A DNA stretch of 36,292 nt from contig VXUF01000039.1 in assembly GCA_009837085.1 (NCBI GenBank), positions 29,154 through 65,445 on the forward strand, in the 5' to 3' direction. This DNA comes from Holophagales bacterium. Its GTDB lineage: Bacteria; Acidobacteriota; Thermoanaerobaculia; Multivoradales; Multivoraceae. The translations under genes were made by a program, and so were the position numbers. The notes beneath the pieces were generated by a model, which was given only the letters and a program-made list of their open reading frames with translations, did no database searches and had not been told where the DNA came from. Positions 10,636-20,715 of this stretch are shown piece by piece (positions within the stretch are counted from its first letter, which is position 1; every line of letters begins with the position of its first letter).

Positions 10636-11615
10636 CCGAAGAGTGCGGCCGCGAACGACCGTGGATCGAAGTCCACCATGTCCTCGACCGCCTCTCCAAC
10701 GCCCAGCCAGGCGACCGGCAGACGCAGGTCGCGCGCGATCGCCACCGCCATGCCGCCCTTGGCGGTGCCGTCGATCTTGGCCAGGAAGACGGCGTCGAGC
10801 GGGGCGGCGGCGCCAAACTCCCGCGCCTGCACCAGAGCGTTGTGCCCGGTTCCCGCGTCGACGACGAGAAGGTTGCTTACCCGCCAGGTGCGGCCCTCGG
10901 CCCCAGCCGATGCCCGCCGCGCCACTCGATGCACCTTCGCCAGCTCGTCCATCAGTTGGCCGCGGGTGTGGAGCCGGCCCGCCGTGTCGACGATCAGGTG
11001 ATCGGCGCCGCGCGCATCGGCCGCCTGCACCGCATCGAACACGAGGGCTGCGGGATCGCCTCCCGACGGACGGCGAACGACCTCGACTCCGAGCCGTTCG
11101 CCCCAGACCTGGAGCTGCTCGGCTGCCGCCGCCCGGAAGGTGTCCGCCGCCGCGAACAGCACCCGCTCGCCGTGGGCCAGGGAAGCGTGGGCCAGCTTGG
11201 CGGCGGAGGTGGTCTTGCCCGAACCGTTGACGCCGACCATCAGGGTGATGCGCGGCGGTGGCGGCCACGCGGCCCGCGGCGCGTCGAGGAGCAGCACCGC
11301 TACCTCGTCGACCAGCAACTGCCGGAGCCCGACCTCATCGCCTCGCGCGACGGATCCGGAGCGCACCGCGGAGCGGAGGCGCTCGACCAGCTCGAGTGAT
11401 GTCTCGACGCCCAGGTCGGCCTCGATCAGGGTCTCCTCGAGCTGCTCCAGAACGCCATCGTCGACGCGCTGCGCGTTTCCGAGCACGGCACCGATCCGGG
11501 AGGAAAGCCCCTCCCGAGTACGACCGAGCCCCCGGCGCAGCCGGTTCAACAGACCGCCCGATCGGAGTTCGTCCCCGGCCGGTCGCAGGGCTACTCCGCC
11601 GAGGTCCGCGCTCAC
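10632..11615 (-). CDS. ftsY: Signal recognition particle receptor FtsY
   Basis: FtsY is the SRP receptor GTPase, which docks ribosome-SRP complexes at the inner membrane. The protein has 327 residues and only a short N-terminal extension before the NG domain, so the long acidic A domain of enterobacteria is absent. Seen: G1 GVNGSGKTTSAAKLA (near 125-139), DTFRAAAAEQL, G3 DTAGRLHT and FLAKIDGTAKGG. The G4 element, usually TKxD, reads AKID here, a mild deviation. The start is GTG 11615, which overlaps the aroB stop as GTGA. The frame is open further upstream, but that region encodes aroB. Confidence 0.94.
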   Translation of the reverse strand: MSADLGGVALRPAGDELRSGGLLNRLRRGLGRTREGLSSRIGAVLGNAQRVDDGVLEQLEETLIEADLGVETSLELVERLRSAVRSGSVARGDEVGLRQLLVDEVAVLLLDAPRAAWPPPPRITLMVGVNGSGKTTSAAKLAHASLAHGERVLFAAADTFRAAAAEQLQVWGERLGVEVVRRPSGGDPAALVFDAVQAADARGADHLIVDTAGRLHTRGQLMDELAKVHRVARRASAGAEGRTWRVSNLLVVDAGTGHNALVQAREFGAAAPLDAVFLAKIDGTAKGGMAVAIARDLRLPVAWLGVGEAVEDMVDFDPRSFAAALFG

Positions 11616-12781
11616 GACGAACTCCCGCCCGCCGGAGCGCGCGACGTGTCGAGGAAGGCCTCGAGCTCGCGCCGCACCAGCGCCGGATCGAGGCCGGGGA
11701 CGACTTCGCCTCGTCCGGGCGCCGCTGGCAGAATCCACACCAGGCCGCTCTCGCGGGCCTTCTTGTCCCGGCCCATCGCCTTGATCAGGCGGTCCGCATC
11801 GAGACGCACGCCAAGCTGGCGCTCTACGTCCTCGAGCGCCGGCGGCCCGAGCCGATCGATCAGGCGAAGCAGCCGCGCCGCGAACTCCGGATCCAGTCCG
11901 CGCCGCCGGGCGAGGCGGAGAGCGAACCTCATCCCGTGGCCGACCGCGTCGCCGTGCCGCAATCCCCGATAGCCGAACTCCGACTCGATCGCGTGTCCCA
12001 GCGTGTGTCCGAAGTTGAGCAGGCGGCGGCGATCCCCCTCCTCGAGATCCGCCTCGACCACGTCCAGCTTGGCCCGGATGGAGGCCGCAACGACCGGGGT
12101 CAACACCTCGGCGTCCACGGCCAGCAAGCGATCCAGCGACTCCTCCACCAAGGTCAGCAGGTCGAGGTCCAGCAGAGCCGCCATCTTGACCACCTCGAAC
12201 AGACCGGCTCGAAGCTCCCCGGGAGGCAGGCTCCGCAGGCAGTCGATGTCCGCGAGCACGAAGCGCGGATGGTGGAAGGCCCCGACCGTGTTCTTGCCGC
12301 CGGCCAGGTCGACCCCCGTCTTTCCGCCGACCGACGCATCGACTTGCGCCAGCAGCGTCGTCGGGATCTGCATGTAGTCGATGCCACGCAGGAAGCCCGC
12401 CGCGACGAAGCCTCCGAGATCGCCGACGGCGCCGCCGCCGAGTGTGACGAGACGGCTGTCCCGCTTGCCGCCGCGATCGAGCATCCGCTGCCAGACGGAG
12501 GCGGCGCACTCCACCGTCTTCGCCGCCTCGCCGTCCGGCACCTTGAGCGTCTCGACCCGGGCGGCGGGCTCGAGCAGCTTCCTCGCCGCGGCGCCGCAGT
12601 GGCGGTCCGGGACCTCGCTGGTGACCAGAAACACGGTCCGGTCCCGGCACCACTCCGTTACCTCGCTCAGCGTGCCGCGGCCGGCCGAGGCCAGAAGACC
12701 AGGCCCGACCAGGATGTCGCTCACGCCACGCGGGTGCGCGAGGGTCAGGCGATGCGGCGCGTCCGGAACGGAGTCCACCAT
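11612..12781 (-). CDS. aroB: 3-dehydroquinate synthase
   Basis: AroB catalyses the second step of the shikimate pathway, cyclising DAHP to dehydroquinate with NAD and a divalent metal. The 389 residues are slightly above the usual 350-370. Seen: the NAD-binding VTLGGGAVGDLGGFVAAGF, the conserved IPTTLLAQVDASVGGKTGV, GGKNTVGAFHHP, the metal-ligand region ELRAGLFEVVKMA, and the histidine motifs NFGHTLGHAIE and HGDAVGHGM. ATG 12781 has a GGGAGG sequence six or seven bases upstream. The gene follows aspS by 19 bases and overlaps ftsY. Confidence 0.95.
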   Translation of the reverse strand: MVDSVPDAPHRLTLAHPRGVSDILVGPGLLASAGRGTLSEVTEWCRDRTVFLVTSEVPDRHCGAAARKLLEPAARVETLKVPDGEAAKTVECAASVWQRMLDRGGKRDSRLVTLGGGAVGDLGGFVAAGFLRGIDYMQIPTTLLAQVDASVGGKTGVDLAGGKNTVGAFHHPRFVLADIDCLRSLPPGELRAGLFEVVKMAALLDLDLLTLVEESLDRLLAVDAEVLTPVVAASIRAKLDVVEADLEEGDRRRLLNFGHTLGHAIESEFGYRGLRHGDAVGHGMRFALRLARRRGLDPEFAARLLRLIDRLGPPALEDVERQLGVRLDADRLIKAMGRDKKARESGLVWILPAAPGRGEVVPGLDPALVRRELEAFLDTSRAPAGGSSS

Positions 12782-12800
12782 GCCGACCTCCCTCGCGTTC

Positions 12801-14561
<1,761 letters not shown>

Positions 14562-14614
14562 GTGCGTGTTCCTTGCCGAGCCGCTCCCGGCTCGAACCGC
14601 CGATCCTCGCACAA

Positions 14615-15919
14615 CTACGACGAATCGGCTGAGGCCCTTCTCTTTGCAACCTCCTCCACGAAGCGGTCGCGCTGGATCGTCTCCTGGGTGCGGTCGTAGA
14701 AGTCCTTCAGCACGATCTTGCCCTCTTTCTCTTCGTCCTCACCGAACAACACGACCCACCGGCAGTCGTGGCGGACCGCCTGCTTCAGTCGAGCCTTGAG
14801 AGGCCGGAGAGAATCGAACTCACAGATCGCGGGGATGCCGGCGGCGCGTAACTCCTGCGCCAGTTCCATGCCATGCCGGCGGTACGAGCCGCCAATCGGA
14901 ATCACGCACACGGGCCTTCGACGGTGGTCCTCGGCGTTCAGACGCCTGGAGGCTCCGGGGATCTTCAGGACCAGGTCGACCAGCCGGTCCTGACCGATCG
15001 CGAAACCGATGCCCGGCACGCTCGGTCCACCGAGCTCGGCGATCAGACCGTCGTAGCGGCCTCCGCCCAGGATCGCGTTCTGGGCGCCCAGGGCGGTGGA
15101 CGTGATCTCGAACACGGTCCGCGTGTAGTAGTCCAGGCCGCGCACCAGCCGATCGTCGATCTCGAAGTCGATGTCGAACCGGCCGAGCTCGTCGCAGACG
15201 ACCTGGAAGTGGTCGCGAGCCGGGCCGCCCAACTCGTCGCGAAGTCGTGGTGCGCCTTCCAGGAGTTCCCGCTCCCTCGGCGCCTTCGTGTCCAGGATGC
15301 GGAGGGGATTCGTCTCCAGCCGTCGCCGGCTATCCGCGCCCAGTTCGTCACGGTACGGTGCGAGGTACTCCCGCAGACGCTGGGAGTAGCGCTGCCTGCA
15401 CTCCGGATCGCCGACCGAGTTGAGGCCCACCTCCAGGTCCTCGAAGCCGAGTTCCTCCAGGAAGCGCAGCAGCATGACGAGCAGTTCGACGTCGCTGTAG
15501 GGCCCCGAATCGTTGATCAGCTCAGCGCCGATCTGGTGGAACTGACGGTAGCGGCCCTCCTGGGGGCGCTCGTAGCGAAAGTACGGCCCCATGTAAAAGA
15601 CCTTGACCGGCTGGGGCCCGGAGGCCCAGTTGTTCTGCAGGTAGGCGCGCGCCACCGGCGCCGTGCCTTCCGGGCGGAGCGTCAGGCTACGCCCCTTCTT
15701 GTCGTCGAAGGTGTACATCTGCTTGCCGACGATCTCGCTGCCCTCGCCCACGCCGCGCACGAACAGCTCCGTCTCCTCAACGATCGGTGTACGCACTTCG
15801 TCGTACCCGTAGAGGGAGAACACCTCTCGCGCCTTGTCCTCCACGAACGCAAAGACAGGGGCCTTCCCGACCAGGTCGTGCATGCCCTTGACGGTCCGGA
15901 AGCGGCGCTTCGCAGCCAT
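14615..15919 (-). CDS. hisS: Histidyl-tRNA synthetase
   Basis: This enzyme charges tRNA-His. From ATG 15919 it has 434 residues, the family's norm. Seen: FRTVKGMHDLVG at the N-terminus, the motif-1 region around EVRTPIVEETELF, LTLRPEGTAPVARAYL, motif 2 FRYERPQEGRYRQFHQIGAE, the HisA peptide LVRGLDYYTRTVFEI, GGGRYDGL, and motif 3 GIGFAIGQDRL, followed by a C-terminal anticodon-binding domain. An in-frame upstream extension to 16090 is Ala-rich and lies antisense to the AI-2E gene, so it is rejected. This is the first gene of the long minus-strand run. Confidence 0.96.
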   Translation of the reverse strand: MAAKRRFRTVKGMHDLVGKAPVFAFVEDKAREVFSLYGYDEVRTPIVEETELFVRGVGEGSEIVGKQMYTFDDKKGRSLTLRPEGTAPVARAYLQNNWASGPQPVKVFYMGPYFRYERPQEGRYRQFHQIGAELINDSGPYSDVELLVMLLRFLEELGFEDLEVGLNSVGDPECRQRYSQRLREYLAPYRDELGADSRRRLETNPLRILDTKAPRERELLEGAPRLRDELGGPARDHFQVVCDELGRFDIDFEIDDRLVRGLDYYTRTVFEITSTALGAQNAILGGGRYDGLIAELGGPSVPGIGFAIGQDRLVDLVLKIPGASRRLNAEDHRRRPVCVIPIGGSYRRHGMELAQELRAAGIPAICEFDSLRPLKARLKQAVRHDCRWVVLFGEDEEKEGKIVLKDFYDRTQETIQRDRFVEEVAKRRASADSS

Positions 15920-15983
15920 GGCGCGATGGTATCCACCCCGGCGTGATTCCCGGTGGTAGCGTCCCGGCAGGGACGAACCGCCC

Positions 15984-17117
15984 GTGCAGATCGAACTCTC
16001 CGAACGCCAACGCGCCACCGTAGCCGCCGCCGCGACCATCGCGGCGGCCGCTGTCATCCTGGCCGCGGTCGTGGCGCTGTTCTGGGCCATGGGCAGTTTC
16101 TTCGCGGCCTTCTCGAACGTCTTCCTGCCGCTGGCGGTCGCGGCGGTTCTGGCGTTCGTGTTGCGGCCCTACTACGAGCTGCTGAACGAGCGGCTGCGGT
16201 TCCCGAAGATTCTGGCGGTGGCCGCGGTGCTGCTGTCCCTGCTGCTGCCCGTGGCCGGCTTCGCCTGGTTCTTCGGCGCACTGGCAGCGTCACAGATGAC
16301 GGGGTTGATCGACGCATTGCCCGACGCATCCGATCGCGTGGTGGAATGGGTAGCCGAGACCTTGCCGGCGTTCAACGAGTTCATGGAGACCAATCCGCTC
16401 GGGAGCCGGGTCCGCGAGGCGGTAGAGGACATGGACCTGACCAGTCTTCTACCCGGCTTCGGCATCGTCGGCGACACCACCCTGGATGTCCTCCAGGGCA
16501 TCGGAGCCGGCCTCGCCTCGCTCTTCGCCTGGGCCGTCCTGCCGGTCTATCTCTGCTTCTTCCTGATCATCGACCCCGACCGCTTCCGCAAGCTCGACCA
16601 CCTCTTCCCCTTCCTCAAACCCAGAACCCGCGAAGACGTGATCTACCTGATCCAGGAGTTCATCGACATCCTGGTCGCCTTCTTCCGCGGCCAGCTCGTC
16701 GTCGCCTTCCTCCAGGGAGCGCTGTTCGCCGTCGGCTTCTCCATCGCCGGCCTGCGCTACGGACTGGTCCTCGGCCTGGCGCTCGGCTTCCTGAACATCA
16801 TTCCCTACCTCGGGAGCATCGTCGGCCTCGCGGTGGCGCTGCCGATCGGCTACTGGCAGGAGGGCGGCGGGCTCAACCTCGTTGTGTGGGTGCTGGTGGT
16901 CTTCGCGCTCGTCCAGCTCATCGAGGCCTACGTGCTGACGCCACGGATCATGGGCGACCGTACCGGCCTGCACCCGATGGCGATCATCGTCGCCGTCTTC
17001 TTCTGGGGCTCGGCGCTCAACGGCATCGCCGGCATGATCCTGGCGATCCCGCTGACGGCTTTCCTGGTGGTGTTCTGGCGACTGGCTCGGGAGCGCTACA
17101 TCGGCGAGGTGGTCTAG
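15984..17117 (+). CDS. AI-2E family transporter (membrane protein)
   Basis: The 377-residue integral membrane protein belongs to the AI-2E transporter family (YdiK/PerM/TqsA-like). Seen: two N-terminal hydrophobic helices separated by a short loop (about 15-60), a third around 73-100, an amphipathic soluble segment, and a cluster of at least four helices from about 165 to the end. Conserved features include FRGQLVVAFLQGALFAVGFSIAGL, GFLNIIPYLGSIVGL, and EAYVLTPRIMGDRTGLHP, which matches the family's VxPxIMGxxxxLHP motif. The substrate cannot be deduced; members include autoinducer and sodium/proton exporters. The start is a GTG with a CAGGGACG upstream. It is divergent from hisS (64-base gap) and ends 7 bases from the convergent addA stop. 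Confidence 0.9.
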   Translation: MQIELSERQRATVAAAATIAAAAVILAAVVALFWAMGSFFAAFSNVFLPLAVAAVLAFVLRPYYELLNERLRFPKILAVAAVLLSLLLPVAGFAWFFGALAASQMTGLIDALPDASDRVVEWVAETLPAFNEFMETNPLGSRVREAVEDMDLTSLLPGFGIVGDTTLDVLQGIGAGLASLFAWAVLPVYLCFFLIIDPDRFRKLDHLFPFLKPRTREDVIYLIQEFIDILVAFFRGQLVVAFLQGALFAVGFSIAGLRYGLVLGLALGFLNIIPYLGSIVGLAVALPIGYWQEGGGLNLVVWVLVVFALVQLIEAYVLTPRIMGDRTGLHPMAIIVAVFFWGSALNGIAGMILAIPLTAFLVVFWRLARERYIGEVV

Positions 17118-17124
17118 TCGCTAG

Positions 17125-20100
17125 CTAGAGCAACACCAGGCAGCCAGAAGCCGGCGTGCCGGTCAACTGCTCCAGCGCATGGCAGTACCAGCGGACCTGC
17201 CGGCGGTAGCGCTCGCCGCGGGAGACGTCGTTGCCGTTGGAACCCGCGACCGCCGGAGTATCCAGATCGCCGAGATCGGTCTTCCAGTCCACGACGATCC
17301 ACCGGCCATCCCCGTCGAGGTAGGCGAGGTCGATCGCGCCCTCGATGATCCGGTGTTCCGCCTCGCCGGCCAGGGGCAGGAGAAACGGCGTCTCACGCAG
17401 CAGTCGCTGCGAGCTCCTGGCGGCTTCAGCCGCCGGGCTGGCAAGCGCCGCGGTCACCACGGCTTCCGCCGCTTCGACCTCCGCTGCCGTCGAGCCGATC
17501 AGGGCGCCGTGAAGCCGAGCGAGATCCCGGATCCGCTCCGCTTCCCCTGACAGCGGGACGTCGCGCAGCACGGTGTGAACCAGACTGCCGAAGCGCTTCC
17601 CGCCGGGCCGGCCTCTTGACCGCGCCAGTTCCTCGATCGCGACGTCGACAGGTTCGCCCGGCGGTTCGCTGTCGAGTTCGGTGACCGCTACGGGCGACAC
17701 GCTCGGCTCCGAGCCTCGGGCAACGAGTTCCTCACCACGCCGCCGCCAGCGTTCGAACCGTTCCCAGTTCGCGTCGTCGCCTGCCTCGACCAGCAGATCC
17801 TCGCCCAGCAGGCCGTAGCTCGCCGGCGGCTTCTCGTCGACCAGTTGAGCGTCCCACCAGACGACGTCGTAGCCGCTGTCGCCGTCCTCGCCTGGTCTTC
17901 CCGGGAAGCGGTGACGGCCCGGCCGGACCGACGTCTCCGGCTGCGGCTGGTGGTCGTGCTCACCCGGGCGCCTTGCCACCGACCGCTCGCCGAACGCCGG
18001 GCAGCCCTCCGCCGGCTCGGACTGCCGCCACTGCTCCGCCGGCGGATAGACCGCATCGTTCAGGCACTGGACCCAGCCCTTCCGTTGCGCGTCGCCGACC
18101 GCCGGCACGACGAGCAGGTCGCGGGCGCGGGTCGCCGCCACGTAGGCGACCCGCACGCCCTCCGCCTCCTCTCGCCGGTCCTCGATCTCCTTCGCGTCCA
18201 GCAGCTCCTGAGGCGACAGGCCGAGGAGCCTCATCGCGCACAGGCCGTCCTCCGGGCGCACGGTCCGCTCGGCGCCGCGGGAGAGACCGGCCGTCATGTC
18301 GGCGAGGATGACGACCGGGAACTCCAGCCCCTTCGCCGTGTGGACCGTCATGATCCGCACTCCCTCCGCGTCCTCTTCGACCACCGGCGCCTGGGTGCTC
18401 GCCGGTCGTTCGGCCTCCTCGTCCAACTGTTCGACGAAACCGCGGAAGGAGCGGCCGCCCGCGAGTTCGTAGCGGCGGGCGAGATCGCACACCCGCTGCG
18501 CGTTGCCCAACACCTGGTTGCCGGCCGGCCGCAACGCCATCGACGCCTGGGCCCGGGGCTTGGCGAGAATCCTCTGCACCGTGCGGACGATCGGGCGGTA
18601 GTTGCGGCGACGGTGGAGGTCGGCGAGGAACTCCAGCACTGCCACCAGCGAGCGGAACTCCTCGGGCGGCTCGCCGTCCTCGCGCGCTCTCCGCGGGCCC
18701 TGAAACGGGTGCCACGTGCCGTAGCGGGCCTTGAAGAGCAGCAGCAACTCGTCGTCGAACGCGAACAGGCCGCCACGAAGCGTCGCGTAGACCGAGAGAT
18801 CGTCGTCCGGCCACTCCACCGCCTTGAGCGCCGACCGCAGCGCCTCCACTTCCTCCCGTTCGTGGAACGAGCGGGCGCCGAGCAGGAGATGAGGGATGCC
18901 CACGGCCTCCAAACCGCGAACGTACTCCCGGGACGTGTCGCGGCCCCAGCTCAGAAAGCGGCGGAACAGCAGGCAGACGTGACGCGGACGGACCGGAACC
19001 CGTGTTCGCTGGCCGGGACGTTCGGGATCCGATACGTCGACCCTGAAGTCGCTTTCCTCGATCAGCCAGCGCACGAACTCAACAGTGGCGTACGGCTGAC
19101 ACGCCTCGATTTCCGCGTTGCTCAGGTTGCGGCGACCGTACGGCCTGGGCGGCGGCAGCGCGATGACCGCCGGCTGGCCCGGAATCGGTAAACGGTGCTC
19201 GCCGAGCGCGATGTAGTCCGCGCTGCCCGCCTCGTGGTCGCCGGTCATCAGCGGCGCGAAGGCGGCGTTGACCGCTCGCTGGATCGGCGCAACGGAGCGG
19301 AAGCTGGTCGTCAGGTGAAGGACCTCGACGCCACGCTCGGCAAGCATCTCCTTGACGCCGTGGTAGAGGACGACGTCGGCTCGGCGGAAGCGGTAGATCG
19401 ACTGCTTCGGATCGCCGACGACGAACAGCTTCCCGGGCGCCGGCCGCACTCGCGTCCAGTCATCCTGCTCCGGATCGTCCGCAGCGAGCAGCAGCAGGAT
19501 CTCGGCCTGAAGCGGATCGGTGTCCTGGAACTCGTCGATGAACAGGTGGCTGTAGCGCTGCTGCAGGTGAGCCCGAACGAGGCGGTCCCCGCGCAGCAGG
19601 TCCCGGGCCTTGATCAGGAGGTCGTGGAAGTCCAGCTTGCCGAGAGAACTCTTCGCCTCCTCGTAGCGCCCGACCGCGCCGGCCAGTTCGTCGCGGAGCA
19701 GCGCAACGAGATCCGCGTCGACCACCTCCACGAACTCCTCCAGCCGCTCCGCCAGCCGCTGCCAGAGTTCCCACACCTGGTCCCGCGCGACGCCCTCCGC
19801 GAAACGCCCGCGCCCCTTGCGCGGCGCGCCGTAGCCGCTCAGGCGACGCTGCAGTTCGACGAGCCGCGCCTCCAGTTGATCCTGAACCGCCTCGCCGCCG
19901 TCCGCCTCCGCGCCGCCGCCGTTCGGTCCCGAGCCGCCCAGCTCCCGCGCGCGGGCGATCCAGGCCGCCAGCTCGACGACCCGGTCGAGGCCCCGCCGCA
20001 GGATGTCGCCGCGCCGCCCATGCGACAGAAAACCCGAAAGGCGCTCCACGCGCGCCGCGAGGTCGATGAGCTTCCCGTCGCGGTCGAGATCCGGCCTCTT

Positions 20101-20715
20101 CCAGCTCGACGGAAAGTCGCGCCATTCGACCAGGCGCCAAGCGGTGTCGCGCAGCCGGTCGAGGGGAGGTTGCCGCGGCGACCACGGTCCAGCCGTGAGC
20201 CGCGCCAGTTCCCGCCGAAGACCGGGCGGCATGGATTCGAGCTGCTCCTCGATCCAGCTCCGGAAAGCGCGGTTGAAGAGACGCGGCGCCTCGTCCTCGG
20301 CCAGCTCGCCGAAACCCGGATCGACGCCGGCTTCGACCGGCCGTTCCCGGAGGATCTCGGCGCAAAGCGAGTGGATCGTACCGATCGACGCCTCCTCCAG
20401 GCGCGAGATCGCGGCTTCCAGGTTTTCCGTGCGTCTGTCGGCGACCCCGGCGGCGCGCCGTTCAACGAGCCGCTTGTCCAGTTCCTCGCGCAAGCGGAGC
20501 TTCAGTTCGCCCGCAGCCTTGCGCGTGAAGGTGACGGCCGCCAGCCCGTCGACCCTGCCCAGGCCCTGCTCCAGGATGGCCACCAGTCGCTCGACCAGCA
20601 CCGTCGTCTTGCCGGTGCCGGCAGCCGCCTCGACCAGTTGACTCTCGCCCAGGGCCTCCCGGATCCGCGTGCGGGCGGCCTCGTCCGCGAGCGGGCGCTC
20701 GGGCCGGCCCGTCAT
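17125..20715 (-). CDS. addA: UvrD/RecB-type helicase-nuclease, AddA subunit
   Basis: AddA is the motor and one nuclease of the AddAB double-strand-break resection enzyme. The protein has 1196 residues. Seen: Walker A VEAAAGTGKTT at 28-38, VTFTRKAAGELKLRLRE, Walker B LFIDEFQDTDPLQAEI, VVGDPKQSIYRFRRADV, LTTSFRSVAPIQ, and late helicase motifs IMTVHTAKGLEFPVVILADM and RVAYVAATRARDLLVV. The C-terminal RecB-family nuclease has GSLVHTVLRDVP, IEGAIDLAYLDGDG and VVDWKTD, then YRRQVRWYCHAL. Helicase and nuclease sites therefore look intact. Its ATG overlaps the addB stop as ATGA, and it is the last gene of its run. Confidence 0.92.
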   Translation of the reverse strand: MTGRPERPLADEAARTRIREALGESQLVEAAAGTGKTTVLVERLVAILEQGLGRVDGLAAVTFTRKAAGELKLRLREELDKRLVERRAAGVADRRTENLEAAISRLEEASIGTIHSLCAEILRERPVEAGVDPGFGELAEDEAPRLFNRAFRSWIEEQLESMPPGLRRELARLTAGPWSPRQPPLDRLRDTAWRLVEWRDFPSSWKRPDLDRDGKLIDLAARVERLSGFLSHGRRGDILRRGLDRVVELAAWIARARELGGSGPNGGGAEADGGEAVQDQLEARLVELQRRLSGYGAPRKGRGRFAEGVARDQVWELWQRLAERLEEFVEVVDADLVALLRDELAGAVGRYEEAKSSLGKLDFHDLLIKARDLLRGDRLVRAHLQQRYSHLFIDEFQDTDPLQAEILLLLAADDPEQDDWTRVRPAPGKLFVVGDPKQSIYRFRRADVVLYHGVKEMLAERGVEVLHLTTSFRSVAPIQRAVNAAFAPLMTGDHEAGSADYIALGEHRLPIPGQPAVIALPPPRPYGRRNLSNAEIEACQPYATVEFVRWLIEESDFRVDVSDPERPGQRTRVPVRPRHVCLLFRRFLSWGRDTSREYVRGLEAVGIPHLLLGARSFHEREEVEALRSALKAVEWPDDDLSVYATLRGGLFAFDDELLLLFKARYGTWHPFQGPRRAREDGEPPEEFRSLVAVLEFLADLHRRRNYRPIVRTVQRILAKPRAQASMALRPAGNQVLGNAQRVCDLARRYELAGGRSFRGFVEQLDEEAERPASTQAPVVEEDAEGVRIMTVHTAKGLEFPVVILADMTAGLSRGAERTVRPEDGLCAMRLLGLSPQELLDAKEIEDRREEAEGVRVAYVAATRARDLLVVPAVGDAQRKGWVQCLNDAVYPPAEQWRQSEPAEGCPAFGERSVARRPGEHDHQPQPETSVRPGRHRFPGRPGEDGDSGYDVVWWDAQLVDEKPPASYGLLGEDLLVEAGDDANWERFERWRRRGEELVARGSEPSVSPVAVTELDSEPPGEPVDVAIEELARSRGRPGGKRFGSLVHTVLRDVPLSGEAERIRDLARLHGALIGSTAAEVEAAEAVVTAALASPAAEAARSSQRLLRETPFLLPLAGEAEHRIIEGAIDLAYLDGDGRWIVVDWKTDLGDLDTPAVAGSNGNDVSRGERYRRQVRWYCHALEQLTGTPASGCLVLL

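Noticed and set aside
10636..11268. Upstream extension of the ribD frame
   Set aside because: It reads through ftsY in another frame, and the deaminase domain begins right after ATG 10635.
11616..12653. Upstream extension of the ftsY frame
   Set aside because: The extension lies entirely within aroB and has no FtsY A-domain features. The GTG overlapping the aroB stop is the sensible start.
15961..15974. Small inverted repeat GTCCC-GGCA-GGGAC before the AI-2E gene
   Set aside because: The stem is only 5 bp, and it includes the probable ribosome-binding region. This is too weak to call a regulatory element.
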